Part shown: positions 15,825-31,219 of the stretch, piece after piece
Layout: each line of letters begins with the position of its first letter
Numbering within the stretch: position 1 is the first letter of the stretch
Source of the DNA: Collinsella sp.
Lineage (GTDB): Bacteria > Actinomycetota > Coriobacteriia > Coriobacteriales > Coriobacteriaceae
Assembly (NCBI GenBank): GCA_019425045.1
Contig: JAHYYI010000003.1
Location: 1 to 64,000 of the forward strand
Reading direction: 5' to 3'
DNA length: 64,000 bases
The notes under the pieces: model-generated
What the model saw: the letters and a program-made list of their open reading frames with translations, nothing else
What the model was told of the DNA's origin: nothing
Database searches by the model: none
Program-made: the position numbers and the translations under genes

Positions 15825-16388
15825 ATGCCTGTGTCTGACGAGGGCTATCAGCATATTGAGCATGGGTTTGAGCCCGTGTTCGACCGGCACTCGCGCGTTT
15901 TGGTGCTGGGGTCGTTTCCCTCGGTGCTCTCGCGTGCCAATGCCTTCTACTATGGCAATCCGCAGAACCGCTTTTGGCGTGTGATGGCCGCGTGCCTTGG
16001 TGCGCCCGTGCCGCCCAACGAGGGAGACTCTTTGGCGAGCGGCGAGCCCGCGACGCTCGCCGCCTCGATTGCTGCCAAGCGGGCTATGCTGCTCAACGGC
16101 GGTGTGGCCCTGTGGGACGTGATCGAGAGCTGCGACATTAAGGGCTCGAGTGACGCTAGCATCAAAAACGTTGTGCCGGCACATATTGAACGCATTGTGG
16201 ATGCCACGCCGATCGAGATCGTTGTTTGCAACGGCGGCACGGCCGGACGGCTCTACAAACGCTATCTACAAGAGCGGACGGGGCTACCCGCCATCGTGCT
16301 GCCGTCGACGAGTCCTGCCAACGCGGCGTGGCGTTTGGAGCGGCTTGTCGAGCGTTGGAGTGAAGCCGTTGACTGGGCAGCTCATTAA
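15825..16388 (+). CDS. Uracil-DNA-glycosylase-superfamily protein, hypoxanthine-DNA glycosylase type
   Basis: 187 residues, starting 3 bases after the glycosidase stop, so probably co-transcribed. Motif 1 is VLGSFPSVLSRANAFYYGNP (about residues 28-47), the pattern of the family that removes deaminated adenine (hypoxanthine) or uracil from DNA; a following NRFWRVM and a C-terminal LPSTSPANA support it. It should begin base-excision repair. The pairing with a glycosidase gene has no clear functional meaning. Its stop is one base from the convergent stop of the next gene. Confidence 0.82.
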   Translation: MPVSDEGYQHIEHGFEPVFDRHSRVLVLGSFPSVLSRANAFYYGNPQNRFWRVMAACLGAPVPPNEGDSLASGEPATLAASIAAKRAMLLNGGVALWDVIESCDIKGSSDASIKNVVPAHIERIVDATPIEIVVCNGGTAGRLYKRYLQERTGLPAIVLPSTSPANAAWRLERLVERWSEAVDWAAH

Positions 16389-16389
16389 T

Positions 16390-17061
16390 TTAGATTATTG
16401 ATTGAGTGCGGGCGCCGAGGTGTTTCAGAACGCCTCGCCAGATCGGCACGGGCACGGCTGGCTCGGCGCAAGCCATGCCGTCGGCGTCGACGTCCTCGGC
16501 ATTACCACCACCAAGTCGCTGCGCATGCTCAACCGAACAGCCCATACGAACGGCGCCTACGAGCTTGTCCATCGCTTCCGAAAACGGTCGCCGCAAGAGT
16601 CCCATGCGCGGTGAGTGACGAAGCGCCGCGAAGCCGCTGCCGGTACAGGCGACAACGCCGCCGCACCATGACAGCCCACGAAGGTCGCACGCCGCTCGCA
16701 GACGCACGACGAGCCCGTGTGCTCGCTCCAGGCCGCCGATGTCGGCCTGGACAACAACGTAGGCACGCGTCCCTGCGCCGCCAAAGCGGTCGAGCACCTG
16801 CTCAATGGGCGCCATCGCTTCATCATTGGGTGCATCTTCAACGGCGAACACAATGCCATCGGCGGTACCGGCAACGCTGCCGGCATCATCCGCCTCCAAA
16901 TCGACCGGGTGGGGGAGCACAGTGCCGGAAATCTGTGCATAGGCGGCGATGGCATCCTGCAGGTCCCAGAGCAAAAACTCAAGATCGGCGCTCTTGGGAA
17001 TACTGATATACGCAATGGTTTGCAGCGTTTTTGGTACATCGCCGCGTGCGGTCGTCTCCAT
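16390..17061 (-). CDS. Unrecognised protein, weakly flavodoxin-like
   Basis: 223 residues; the ATG at 17061 has an excellent GGAAAGGAGG site, so the gene is real. I do not recognise the family. It has no membrane segment or signal. The middle part alternates hydrophobic strands and helices (ADGIVFAVEDAPN, TRAYVVVQADIGG). The segment CGGVVACTGSGFAALRHSPR followed by LRRPF faintly recalls NAD(P)H-dependent flavodoxin-fold reductases, which is speculation. It is divergent from the aminotransferase gene with about 90 bases between, and is convergent with the glycosylase gene with no room for a terminator. Confidence 0.7.
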   Translation of the reverse strand: METTARGDVPKTLQTIAYISIPKSADLEFLLWDLQDAIAAYAQISGTVLPHPVDLEADDAGSVAGTADGIVFAVEDAPNDEAMAPIEQVLDRFGGAGTRAYVVVQADIGGLERAHGLVVRLRAACDLRGLSWCGGVVACTGSGFAALRHSPRMGLLRRPFSEAMDKLVGAVRMGCSVEHAQRLGGGNAEDVDADGMACAEPAVPVPIWRGVLKHLGARTQSII

Positions 17062-17154
17062 GCCGCCTCCTTTCCGGTTGGTTTCCGTTTAGGTTACACC
17101 GTCCGGCGGCGTCCCGCCGCGCTATCCTAGTGCAACCCTTACGAAAGGAACGTC

Positions 17155-18291
17155 ATGCGTCTGCCCATGAACACCTCGCTTGCCACGCTTAAGCCCTCCG
17201 GTATCCGCCGGATCAACGCGCTCGCCGCCCAGCATCCGGGGTGCATCGCGCTCGCGCTCGGTGAGCCCGATTTTCCCACGCCCGATGTGATTAGCGCCGA
17301 GGTGACTGCTTCGTTGGACCGCGGCGACACGCACTATCCGCCCAACAACGGTCGCCCCGCCCTGCGTGAGGCGTTATCTGCCTACATGGGGGACGCGGGC
17401 CTTATGTTTTCGGCCGACGAGGTCATCCTGACCGACGGCGCGACCGAGGCCCTGTCGGCAACATTCATGGCTATGCTCAACCCCGGCGACGAGGTCATTA
17501 TTCCCACGCCGGCCTTTGGCCTGTACGAGAGCATCGTCGTGGCCAATCACGCCAAAGCGGTCTTTTTGGATACGGAGCCTGCGCAATTTCAGATTGACGA
17601 GGATGCGCTTCGCGCCTGTGTGACCCCGGCGACCAAGGCCATCGTTATCTGCTCGCCCAACAATCCCACGGGCTGCATTCTCAACGCGGCATCGCTCGAC
17701 GCCGTGGCGCGCGTAGCGGAGCAGTCGGGCATCTACGTGGTCTGCGACGACGTGTACAACCGTTTGGTCTATGTGGATGGTTACGAGCGTTTTGCCCAGC
17801 GACACCCGGAGCTGCGCGAGCAGACGGTGATCATCGAGAGCTTCTCCAAGCCCTGGGCCATGACCGGCTGGCGCCTGGGCTGGCTCGCAGCAGCGGCACC
17901 CGTCATCGCCGAGATCGCAAAAGCTCACCAATACCTAGTATCGAGCGCCGTCTCCTTCGAGATGGACGCCGCAGCTCGAGCCCTGACCGTCGACCCAACC
18001 CCCATGCTCAAAGTCTACCGAGCCCGCCGCGAACGCGTACTCGCAGCCTTATACGCCATGGATCTCGACGTAGTGGAACCAGCCGGCGCCTTCTACGCCT
18101 TCCCCAGCATTAAACAGTACGGCCTGACAAGCGAAGACTTCTGCATCAAAGCCATCAAAGAGGCCAACGTAGCCCTAGTCTCCGGAAACTGCTTCGGCAC
18201 CGAAGGCTACATCCGCCTCAGCTACTGCGTCTCCGACAAAGATCTGGACGAAGGCCTCCGCCGCCTGTCCACCTTCGTTTCAACTCTGTAG
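17155..18291 (+). CDS. PLP-dependent class I/II aminotransferase
   Basis: 378 residues from the ATG at 17155, after GAAAGGAACGTC. Fold type I features are clear: LALGEPDFPTPDVI near the N terminus, CSPNNPTGC (about 165-173), DDVYNRLVY, and SFSKPWAMTGWRLGW, which holds the pyridoxal-phosphate lysine. It probably transfers the amino group of aspartate or another amino acid. Codon choice changes sharply at about base 17890: codons ending in A or C (GTA, CTA, CGA, CCA, AAA, GCC) take over from the G/T-rich style before it. The change runs up to the stop, and a giant hairpin begins 60 bases later (see findings). Confidence 0.92.
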   Translation: MRLPMNTSLATLKPSGIRRINALAAQHPGCIALALGEPDFPTPDVISAEVTASLDRGDTHYPPNNGRPALREALSAYMGDAGLMFSADEVILTDGATEALSATFMAMLNPGDEVIIPTPAFGLYESIVVANHAKAVFLDTEPAQFQIDEDALRACVTPATKAIVICSPNNPTGCILNAASLDAVARVAEQSGIYVVCDDVYNRLVYVDGYERFAQRHPELREQTVIIESFSKPWAMTGWRLGWLAAAAPVIAEIAKAHQYLVSSAVSFEMDAAARALTVDPTPMLKVYRARRERVLAALYAMDLDVVEPAGAFYAFPSIKQYGLTSEDFCIKAIKEANVALVSGNCFGTEGYIRLSYCVSDKDLDEGLRRLSTFVSTL

Positions 18292-18351
18292 CCCAACGGG
18301 ACCCAAAATCATCAGCCCACCGACTTAAGGCTTATGAGTGGGGGTGCCGGC

Positions 18352-18555
18352 CAACGGGAAACCGGGCTGCCCCAAAGTCACCGCAGGCCGCGCCGCCGAA
18401 GGCCAGGCGCAAGGTTTTCGTAGATTCCGCACGAGCCGAAGAGCACTTAATGTGCTCTTCGTGCGAGCCCAGGACCTGACCGAGCGAAAACCTTGCGCCT
18501 GGCCTTCGGCGGCGCGGCCGGATGGTGGAATTGTGTGCAGCCCGGTTTCCCGTTG
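18352..18555. repeat. Giant inverted repeat, family 1, copy 1
   Basis: Perfect 35-bp inner arms (18386-18420 with 18485-18519) are flanked by perfect 19-bp outer arms (18352-18370 with 18537-18555), joined by unpaired stretches of 15 and 17 bases. The 64-base centre holds GAAGAGCAC-TTAAT-GTGCTCTTC (18438-18460) and TTCCGCACG. The second copy at 48625-48775 has different arms and the same centre. The right outer arm overlaps the -35 box of the rplJ promoter. It is too long for an ordinary terminator. Confidence 0.85.
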
Positions 18556-18581
18556 ACCGACGCCGGGGTCCCCGCCATAAT
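18553..18581 (+). promoter_or_regulatory. Promoter of rplJ-rplL
   Basis: TTGACC (18553-18558) and CATAAT (18576-18581) with an exact 17-base spacer, just upstream of the L10-type leader. The -35 box shares three bases with the giant hairpin arm. Confidence 0.7.
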
Positions 18582-18599
18582 ACTTTCGGTTCACGCACG

Positions 18600-18735
18600 A
18601 ATCCGCTGCCAGAGACAGCCGGTGCAAACGGGCATCGCCCGCGAGCTTAATGGGACTTCCCGCCAGCCGAGGTGGTCGAGTAGATATGTCTTCTCGCCCC
18701 CGTCGCTCATGCAGCGCGGGGGCTTTCTTTTTGGA
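18600..18735 (+). promoter_or_regulatory. Ribosomal protein L10-type leader with attenuator
   Basis: The segment AGAGACAGCCGGTG, then GAGCTTAATGGGACTTCCCG and CAGCCGAGG, has the order and bases of the L10 leader by which L10(L12)4 binds its own mRNA. A terminator hairpin follows (GCCCCCG... with CGGGGGC, 18696-18723) ending in CTTTCTTTTT. Excess L10 would favour termination before rplJ. Confidence 0.8.
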
Positions 18736-18797
18736 CATGCCCCCGTCACGTCCTTGTGGCGGACCGTGCCCGGAAAGAATTCGAGGAGGTGTAATTC

Positions 18798-19319
18798 ATG
18801 CCCCAGCAGTACAAAATCGACAAGGTTGCAGAGATCGAGTCCCGTATCGCCGAGAACGCCGGTCTGTTCGTCGTCAACTACAACGGTCTGACGGTTAAGC
18901 AGGCTCAGGAGCTGCGTCATCAGCTTCGCGAGTGCGGCGCCGAGATGAAGGTCTACAAGAACAACCTGGTCAAGATCGCTCTCAAGAACCAGGAGCAGCC
19001 CGAGCTCGACGAGATCCTCGCCGGCCCCGTCGCTTATGTGTTCTACGAGACCGAGCCGGTCGAGGCCGCTAAGGCCCTTAAGGACTTCTCCGCTAAGTCC
19101 AAGGGCGTCCTTGAGATCAAGGGTGGTATCTCCGACGGCAAGGCCGTTTCCGCTGATGATGTTAAGGCTATCGCCGAGCTGCCCACCAAGGATCAGCTTC
19201 TCGGCCAGATCGCCGGTCTCATCTCCGGTTTCGCTCGCGACATCGCTGTCTGCGTCAACGGCGTTTCCTCTGGTCTCGCTCGTTCGATCCAGCAGGTCTC
19301 CGAGCAGAAGGCAGCCTAG
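18798..19319 (+). CDS. rplJ: 50S ribosomal protein L10
   Basis: 173 residues; the ATG follows GAGGAGGTGTAATTC. It begins PQQYKIDKVAEIESRIAENA and has the L10 core GLFVVNYNGLTVKQAQELR and KNNLVKIAL. It forms the base of the L7/L12 stalk. In most bacteria rplK-rplA stands just upstream; here the gene has its own promoter and L10 leader after a giant hairpin instead. Confidence 0.97.
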   Translation: MPQQYKIDKVAEIESRIAENAGLFVVNYNGLTVKQAQELRHQLRECGAEMKVYKNNLVKIALKNQEQPELDEILAGPVAYVFYETEPVEAAKALKDFSAKSKGVLEIKGGISDGKAVSADDVKAIAELPTKDQLLGQIAGLISGFARDIAVCVNGVSSGLARSIQQVSEQKAA

Positions 19320-19421
19320 TTGCTGTTTTCACCCGCGGCGGCAACGCCGCACCCCTGGCGCATTCGCGCCGTGTTTTAACTGATCTCCGTGCATCCGCAC
19401 GGAAACCGAAAGGACTTAGAA

Positions 19422-19799
19422 ATGGCTAAGCTTACCACCGATGAGATCATCGATGCTCTTAAGGAAATGACCCTTCTCGAGGCTTCCGAGCTCGTTAAGG
19501 CTATCGAGGACACCTTCGGCGTTTCCGCCGCTGCTCCTGCCGCTGTTGTCGCCGCTCCCGCTGCTGGCGCTGCTGAGGCCGAGGAGAAAACCGAGTTTGA
19601 CGTCGTGCTCGAGGGCTTCGGCGACAACAAGATCCAGGTCATCAAGGCCGTCCGTGAGCTCACCAACCTTGGCCTGAAGGAGGCCAAGGAGGTCGTCGAG
19701 GGCGCTCCCAAGGCTGTTCTCGAGGGTGCCAAGAAGGAGGACGCCGAGGCTGCCAAGGAGAAGCTCGAGGCTGCTGGCGCTGCTGTCACCCTCAAGTAA
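19422..19799 (+). CDS. rplL: 50S ribosomal protein L7/L12
   Basis: 125 residues from the ATG at 19422, after CCGAAAGGAC. It has the N-terminal dimer helices (TDEIIDALKEMTLLEASELV), an alanine-rich hinge (residues about 35-55), and the C-terminal factor-binding domain (EKTEFDVVLEGFG, KIQVIKAVRELT, GLKEAKEVV). Codons are highly optimised. It is co-transcribed with rplJ and followed by a strong terminator. Confidence 0.98.
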   Translation: MAKLTTDEIIDALKEMTLLEASELVKAIEDTFGVSAAAPAAVVAAPAAGAAEAEEKTEFDVVLEGFGDNKIQVIKAVRELTNLGLKEAKEVVEGAPKAVLEGAKKEDAEAAKEKLEAAGAAVTLK

Positions 19800-19826
19800 T
19801 CAGGCTTTCTCGCCAGATTTCTTTGC

Positions 19827-19860
19827 AGACGGGGTTCGCATTGCGAGCCCCGTCTTTTTT
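19827..19860 (+). terminator. Terminator after rplL
   Basis: AGACGGGG pairs with CCCCGTCT, with further CGC/GCG pairing inside, followed by six or more T residues. Confidence 0.92.
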
Positions 19861-20113
19861 GTTTTTAGGTCCCTCGGTATCGGTTGCTCAAACTGCCATG
19901 TTCTGTGATTTGCGTCGTATCGGGTGTCCTGCCGTTGGGCAATTAAATTGCACCATTCGAGCAATAATTTGCGTTGACCTGCTGAAGAATTGTCCCTGCC
20001 TTGTAGCGACATATAGTTCCAGCGGTAAGATGCTTGGGTATCGCAATTTGGTCTGCGGCTGTGCGCCGCACGCATGGGGCGCTTTTGCGCCTGCGAAAGG
20101 ATCTTTGAATAAC
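19861..20113 (+). other. Gap between the rplL terminator and galU
   Basis: No gene is seen. The stretch is AT-richer than its surroundings. It contains a possible promoter (TTGTCC near 19990 and TATAGT 16 bases on) and an imperfect dyad around GGGCAATTAAATTGC, but nothing I can assign with confidence. Confidence 0.35.
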
Positions 20114-21022
20114 ATGAAGGCAATCATCCCCGCCGCCGGTCTTGGCACGCGTTTTCTGCCTGGCACCAAGTGCACGCCCAAAGAGATGCTGCCGGTGCTC
20201 GACAAGCCGGTCATTCAGTATGTCGTTGAGGAGGCACTCGACCCCGAGGAGGTCGACGATGCCATCATCGTTACCTCTCCCGGTAAGCCCGAGCTGCTGA
20301 GCTACTTCCAGCCCGACCGTTCGCTCGAGAACCTGCTGCGCGAGCGCGGCAAGGATGCTTATGCCGACGCCGTCGCCCATGCGGGCGGTATGCCGGTCGA
20401 CTTCCGTTATCAGTACGAGCCCAAGGGCCTCGGTCACGCTATTCGATCTGCCGCCGACGCTGTGGCGGGGGAGAACTTCCTGGTTCTTCTGGGCGACTAC
20501 GTTGTGCCCAACCGCGACATCTGCGACAAGATGCTCGCCGTCTCCAAGGAGCACGGTGGCGCTTCGGTTATCGCCGTTGCCGCGTGCGCTCCCGAGGAAG
20601 TCAGCCGTTATGGCGTCATCGCCGGCGATCGCGTGGGTTCCCTCGAGGGCTTCGAGAATGCTGCCGACGACGAGCCTGGTGCCGTTTGGCGCATCGGCGG
20701 TCTGGTTGAGAAGCCCGCTCCCGAGGCGGCTCCGTCCAACCTGTACATCGTCGGTCGCTACCTGCTGAGCCCGCTGGTCATGGACCTGCTGGCCGATCAG
20801 CAGGCTGGTAAGGGCGGCGAGATCCAGCTGACCGACGCCATGGCCCGCTCGCTCGACCGCGAGGCCATGTACGCCGTCGTCATCGATCCGCTTTCGGGCT
20901 ACGACACCGGCACCCCGTCTGGCTGGATGGCCACCAACGCCCTCATGGCTGCAAGCGACCCCCGCTTCGCCGATGCCTTCTGGGACGCTATCGACGAGCG
21001 CGGCGGTTTGATGCGCAAATAA
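20114..21022 (+). CDS. galU: UTP-glucose-1-phosphate uridylyltransferase
   Basis: 302 residues from the ATG at 20114, with AAAGGA about 13 bases before it; longer in-frame reading upstream lacks a site. The nucleotide-binding start KAIIPAAGLGTRFLPGTK and KEMLPVLDKPVIQYVVEEA are exact GalU signatures, as are FLVLLGDY and GGEIQLTDAM. It makes UDP-glucose for cell-envelope sugars and galactose use. It lies between rplJL and rpoBC with its own terminator. Confidence 0.96.
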   Translation: MKAIIPAAGLGTRFLPGTKCTPKEMLPVLDKPVIQYVVEEALDPEEVDDAIIVTSPGKPELLSYFQPDRSLENLLRERGKDAYADAVAHAGGMPVDFRYQYEPKGLGHAIRSAADAVAGENFLVLLGDYVVPNRDICDKMLAVSKEHGGASVIAVAACAPEEVSRYGVIAGDRVGSLEGFENAADDEPGAVWRIGGLVEKPAPEAAPSNLYIVGRYLLSPLVMDLLADQQAGKGGEIQLTDAMARSLDREAMYAVVIDPLSGYDTGTPSGWMATNALMAASDPRFADAFWDAIDERGGLMRK

Positions 21023-21042
21023 GCCTTCGGGCATCGACATTT

Positions 21043-21076
21043 ACGGGCGTGGACCTCGGTTCGCGCCCGTTTTTTA
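21043..21076 (+). terminator. Terminator after galU
   Basis: ACGGGCG (21043-21049) pairs with CGCCCGT (21064-21070), followed by six T residues. Confidence 0.85.
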
Positions 21077-21106
21077 TAAGAGCTGCGATTGCCGGCCCTC
21101 TGTTCA

Positions 21107-21161
21107 CAGAAAATATATGAACAGATGTTCGATACACATACATCTACCTGCATATTTTCTG
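21107..21161. promoter_or_regulatory. AT-rich dyads upstream of rpoB, with a LexA-like palindrome
   Basis: CAGAAAATAT (21107-21116) is exactly complementary to ATATTTTCTG (21152-21161). Between them GAACAGATGTTC (21119-21130) fits the Gram-positive LexA consensus GAAC-N4-GTTC. Its distance of about 100 bases from the predicted rpoB promoter makes SOS control doubtful; another regulator is possible. Confidence 0.35.
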
Positions 21162-21208
21162 CCGAAAAACTTTGCTACTCCAAAAACTCAATCGCGTCAA
21201 GGCTTTTC

Positions 21209-21236
21209 TTGCCCAACGGTCGGTACCTGATAAACT
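21209..21236 (+). promoter_or_regulatory. Promoter of rpoB-rpoC
   Basis: TTGCCC (21209-21214) and TAAACT (21231-21236), 16 bases apart, about 70 bases before the rpoB start. Confidence 0.5.
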
Positions 21237-21309
21237 ATTAGGTTGCGATAACTGGCGAAGCTATGCCTCGCCAACCCACCGAGCATTTCCGTGAAGGAGG
21301 AAAAACCTG

Positions 21310-24801
<3,492 letters not shown>

Positions 24802-24807
24802 TTGACT

Positions 24808-29283
<4,476 letters not shown>

Positions 29284-29289
29284 TTAGTT

Positions 29290-29311
29290 CCGCCGTTCTA
29301 ACGAACGGCGG
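29290..29311 (+). terminator. Hairpin after rpoC
   Basis: CCGCCGTT/AACGGCGG with a six-base loop, seven bases after the stop. It lacks a T run; the larger folded element just downstream may complete termination. Confidence 0.6.
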
Positions 29312-29327
29312 CGACCTCCGTCGCTGC

Positions 29328-29427
29328 GCGGCCCCCAGAGCTACAATCTGTCATTCAAAAGGCAGGGCATGACCAAAAGGTCAATGCCCTGCCTTTTTCA
29401 TGCCACCTTGTACGCTCTGGGGGCCGC
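29328..29427. repeat. Nested-hairpin element, family 2, copy 2
   Basis: A perfect outer stem GCGGCCCCCAGAGC (29328-29341) with GCTCTGGGGGCCGC (29414-29427). The centre AAAAGGCAGGGCATGACC / GGTCAATGCCCTGCCTTTT (29357-29374 with 29379-29397) has a single bulge. CAATCTG and CACCTTG are shared with the copy at 10311-10405, and the outer stem differs. The T run after the inner stem suggests termination of rpoC as one role. Confidence 0.8.
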
Positions 29428-29469
29428 TCGCTTGCGTATGCTCAACCTGTTGCGTTCCGTTGATCCCTT

Positions 29470-29500
29470 GCCAAAAAGGGACAGGTTTATTTTGGTCGGT
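29470..29500 (+). repeat. GGGACAGG-tag element, imperfect copy
   Basis: CCAAAAAGGGACAGGTTTAT followed by TTTGGTCGGTTTTT: the same tag and TTTATTTTGG segment as the copies at 2.8 and 57.2 kb, but the outer arms no longer match. It lies between rpoC and the ECF sigma promoter. Confidence 0.6.
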
Positions 29501-29516
29501 TTTTCATGCTTGAATT

Positions 29517-29545
29517 TGAAACATTTCGCCCGACAAGAGCGTATC
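29517..29545 (+). promoter_or_regulatory. ECF-type promoter of the sigma factor operon
   Basis: TGAAAC (29517-29522), a 17-base spacer and CGTATC (29540-29545). This is the classic ECF promoter form (TGAAAC and CGT), so the sigma factor probably drives its own operon. Confidence 0.6.
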
Positions 29546-29593
29546 TATGGTGAGGGCCTCATCGAGAACCATTAATGTCACCGGGAGGTGATT

Positions 29594-30112
29594 ATGGAAG
29601 AACAAGCTTTTAGACAGGCGGTCGAAGACCACCGGGATGTCGTGTTTCGGATCGCATTGACGTATCTGCGTGATCGCGCTGACGCCGACGATGTCGCTCA
29701 AGACGTCTTTCTTAAGTTGCTCAAAAGCGACGCGCAATTTGAAAACTGGGAGCATCTTCGTCGATGGCTTATCCGGGTCACGATCAATGAATGTAAATCT
29801 CTCTTTCGAAAGCCGTGGAGGCGCGTGGAGGATATTGAGAATCTGGCCGATTCGCTTTCGACGGCGCAGGAGGAGACCAAGGCGGTCCTGTCAGACGTTA
29901 TGCGACTTCCGGAGCGATTCCGTATTCCTATCGTGCTCTATTACTATCTGGGCTTCTCGACTTCAGAAATTGCCGAGTTACTGCATGTGCCAGCCGCGAC
30001 CGTTCGAACGCGTTTAGCTCGCGGCAGATCGAAGCTCAAGTTCATCCTAGAGGAGGGCGACCGTGAAATCCAACCAGATCAAGCAGGCCTTCGAGTCCGT
30101 CCAAGCCGATAG
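29594..30112 (+). CDS. ECF-family RNA polymerase sigma factor
   Basis: 172 residues from the ATG at 29594, after CCGGGAGGTGATT. Region 2 covers about residues 10-75 (VVFRIALTYLRDRADADDVA, QDVFLKLL, WLIRVTINECKSLFR) and region 4 about 105-160 (LPERFRIPIVLYYYLGFSTS, EIAELLHVPAATVRTRLARG). It has no region 1 or 3, so it is a small ECF factor answering an envelope or stress signal. It overlaps the next gene by 50 bases. The codon style is less G+C-rich than the flanking housekeeping genes. Confidence 0.93.
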   Translation: MEEQAFRQAVEDHRDVVFRIALTYLRDRADADDVAQDVFLKLLKSDAQFENWEHLRRWLIRVTINECKSLFRKPWRRVEDIENLADSLSTAQEETKAVLSDVMRLPERFRIPIVLYYYLGFSTSEIAELLHVPAATVRTRLARGRSKLKFILEEGDREIQPDQAGLRVRPSR

Positions 30113-31139
30113 CGATCTTGCTGACCGTGTTCTTTATGCCGCTGCTGGCGAGCCGCTTCGCCGAAAGGGTCACGCGAAGCCTCTGTATGTTGCCGTAATC
30201 GGATGTCTTGCCGGAGTGCTGGCGACCGGAGGGGTCGCCTACGCTGTTGTCAATTCCAGTTATTTTGCCTCTGCCTGGGGAAACCATGGCAACGGAGAGT
30301 CCGTTACCTGGACAAATGGCGGCTCGTCGGGGACGAAATATACCTACACCAGAGAGTTTGGTGATGGTATCGCGCCCCAAAGCCTGGAGGGTGCAGTCCA
30401 GAAGGTCAATCTGTCCGTCGAGGGCAACGGCTATACGCTCGACATTCATGAGATGGCAATCGACGAGAACGGTTGCGGTGCTGTGACGTTTACATTGTCC
30501 AATCCGAATGGCGTTAACTACTACAAGCCGGCGGCAGAGCTTGGCGAACTTGTTCTCTATGGTGAAGAAGAAGGGGGCGTCAGTACACCCAGCATGAACT
30601 TCGGCGAGGAATGGGCTGATACACGCTGCACCATTGATAAAGACACATCAAGCGACACGGTCATTAACGGCACGATGTACTTTGCATCTTGGAATCGCGA
30701 TCGAGATTTACGACATGCGGTCACCTGGAATATCAGTTGGACGGAGGGCAAAGGTGAGGATGCGAAGGTGATCGAGGTATCGACGCCAGAGTTTAACGTC
30801 GGAGCGCACGTCGATACAAAAGAACTCCGCTCCGATGACTCGCCTCTCGAGATCAGTCCGTTTTCCATCCAGACGCACATCGATGATCTGGGCTATGAAG
30901 CAGTTGATCATAAACTGACCGTCACCTACAAGGATGGGTCAGAGCAGATTATCGAAGATGACGACGCAGGGGCGTACAATTTCTATGTTTCGATGGGACG
31001 CAATAGCGGAGAGAACATTTGGGTGCCAACGAAGTTGATTGATGTCGACCAAGTGGTCTCGGTAACCCTCGAGGGCGCGAGGTACACATCAACGGGGGAG
31101 ACCGAAACGAAAGTACCCTTTACCATCGTCTACTCGTAA
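30063..31139 (+). CDS. Probable membrane-bound anti-sigma protein with extracytoplasmic domain
   Basis: 358 residues from the GTG at 30063, after GAGGAGGGCGACC, inside the end of the sigma gene in another frame, so translation is coupled. Residues about 1-35 are cytoplasmic and helical (the usual place for sigma binding), one membrane segment follows (PLYVAVIGCLAGVLATGGVAYAVV, about 40-63, here given in two parts: PLYVAVIGCLAGVL, ATGGVAYAVV), and about 290 residues lie outside the cell. The outer part resembles DUF4179-type beta-rich regions. There is no zinc HxxxCxxC motif. The anti-sigma role is inferred from position and topology. Confidence 0.8.
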   Translation: MKSNQIKQAFESVQADSDLADRVLYAAAGEPLRRKGHAKPLYVAVIGCLAGVLATGGVAYAVVNSSYFASAWGNHGNGESVTWTNGGSSGTKYTYTREFGDGIAPQSLEGAVQKVNLSVEGNGYTLDIHEMAIDENGCGAVTFTLSNPNGVNYYKPAAELGELVLYGEEEGGVSTPSMNFGEEWADTRCTIDKDTSSDTVINGTMYFASWNRDRDLRHAVTWNISWTEGKGEDAKVIEVSTPEFNVGAHVDTKELRSDDSPLEISPFSIQTHIDDLGYEAVDHKLTVTYKDGSEQIIEDDDAGAYNFYVSMGRNSGENIWVPTKLIDVDQVVSVTLEGARYTSTGETETKVPFTIVYS

Positions 31140-31146
31140 GACTTGA

Positions 31147-31178
31147 GGCCGCTTCCCACTAGGGGAAGCGGCCTATTT
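31147..31178 (+). terminator. Terminator after the anti-sigma gene
   Basis: GGCCGCTTCCC pairs with GGGAAGCGGCC, followed by TATTTTG; it begins ten bases after the stop. Confidence 0.85.
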
Positions 31179-31219
31179 TGCGTTATATGGACGGTTATTT
31201 TGAGCGATATTCGCCTGAA

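Noticed and set aside
14340..16184. Minus-strand open frame opposite the GH13 glycosidase gene
   Set aside because: The plus-strand reading has all four catalytic regions; the opposite one has none.
18325..18738. Possible small proteins on either strand across the giant hairpin
   Set aside because: Open frames arise because the arms are G+C-rich and mirror each other; the two strands give near-identical segments. No ribosome sites.
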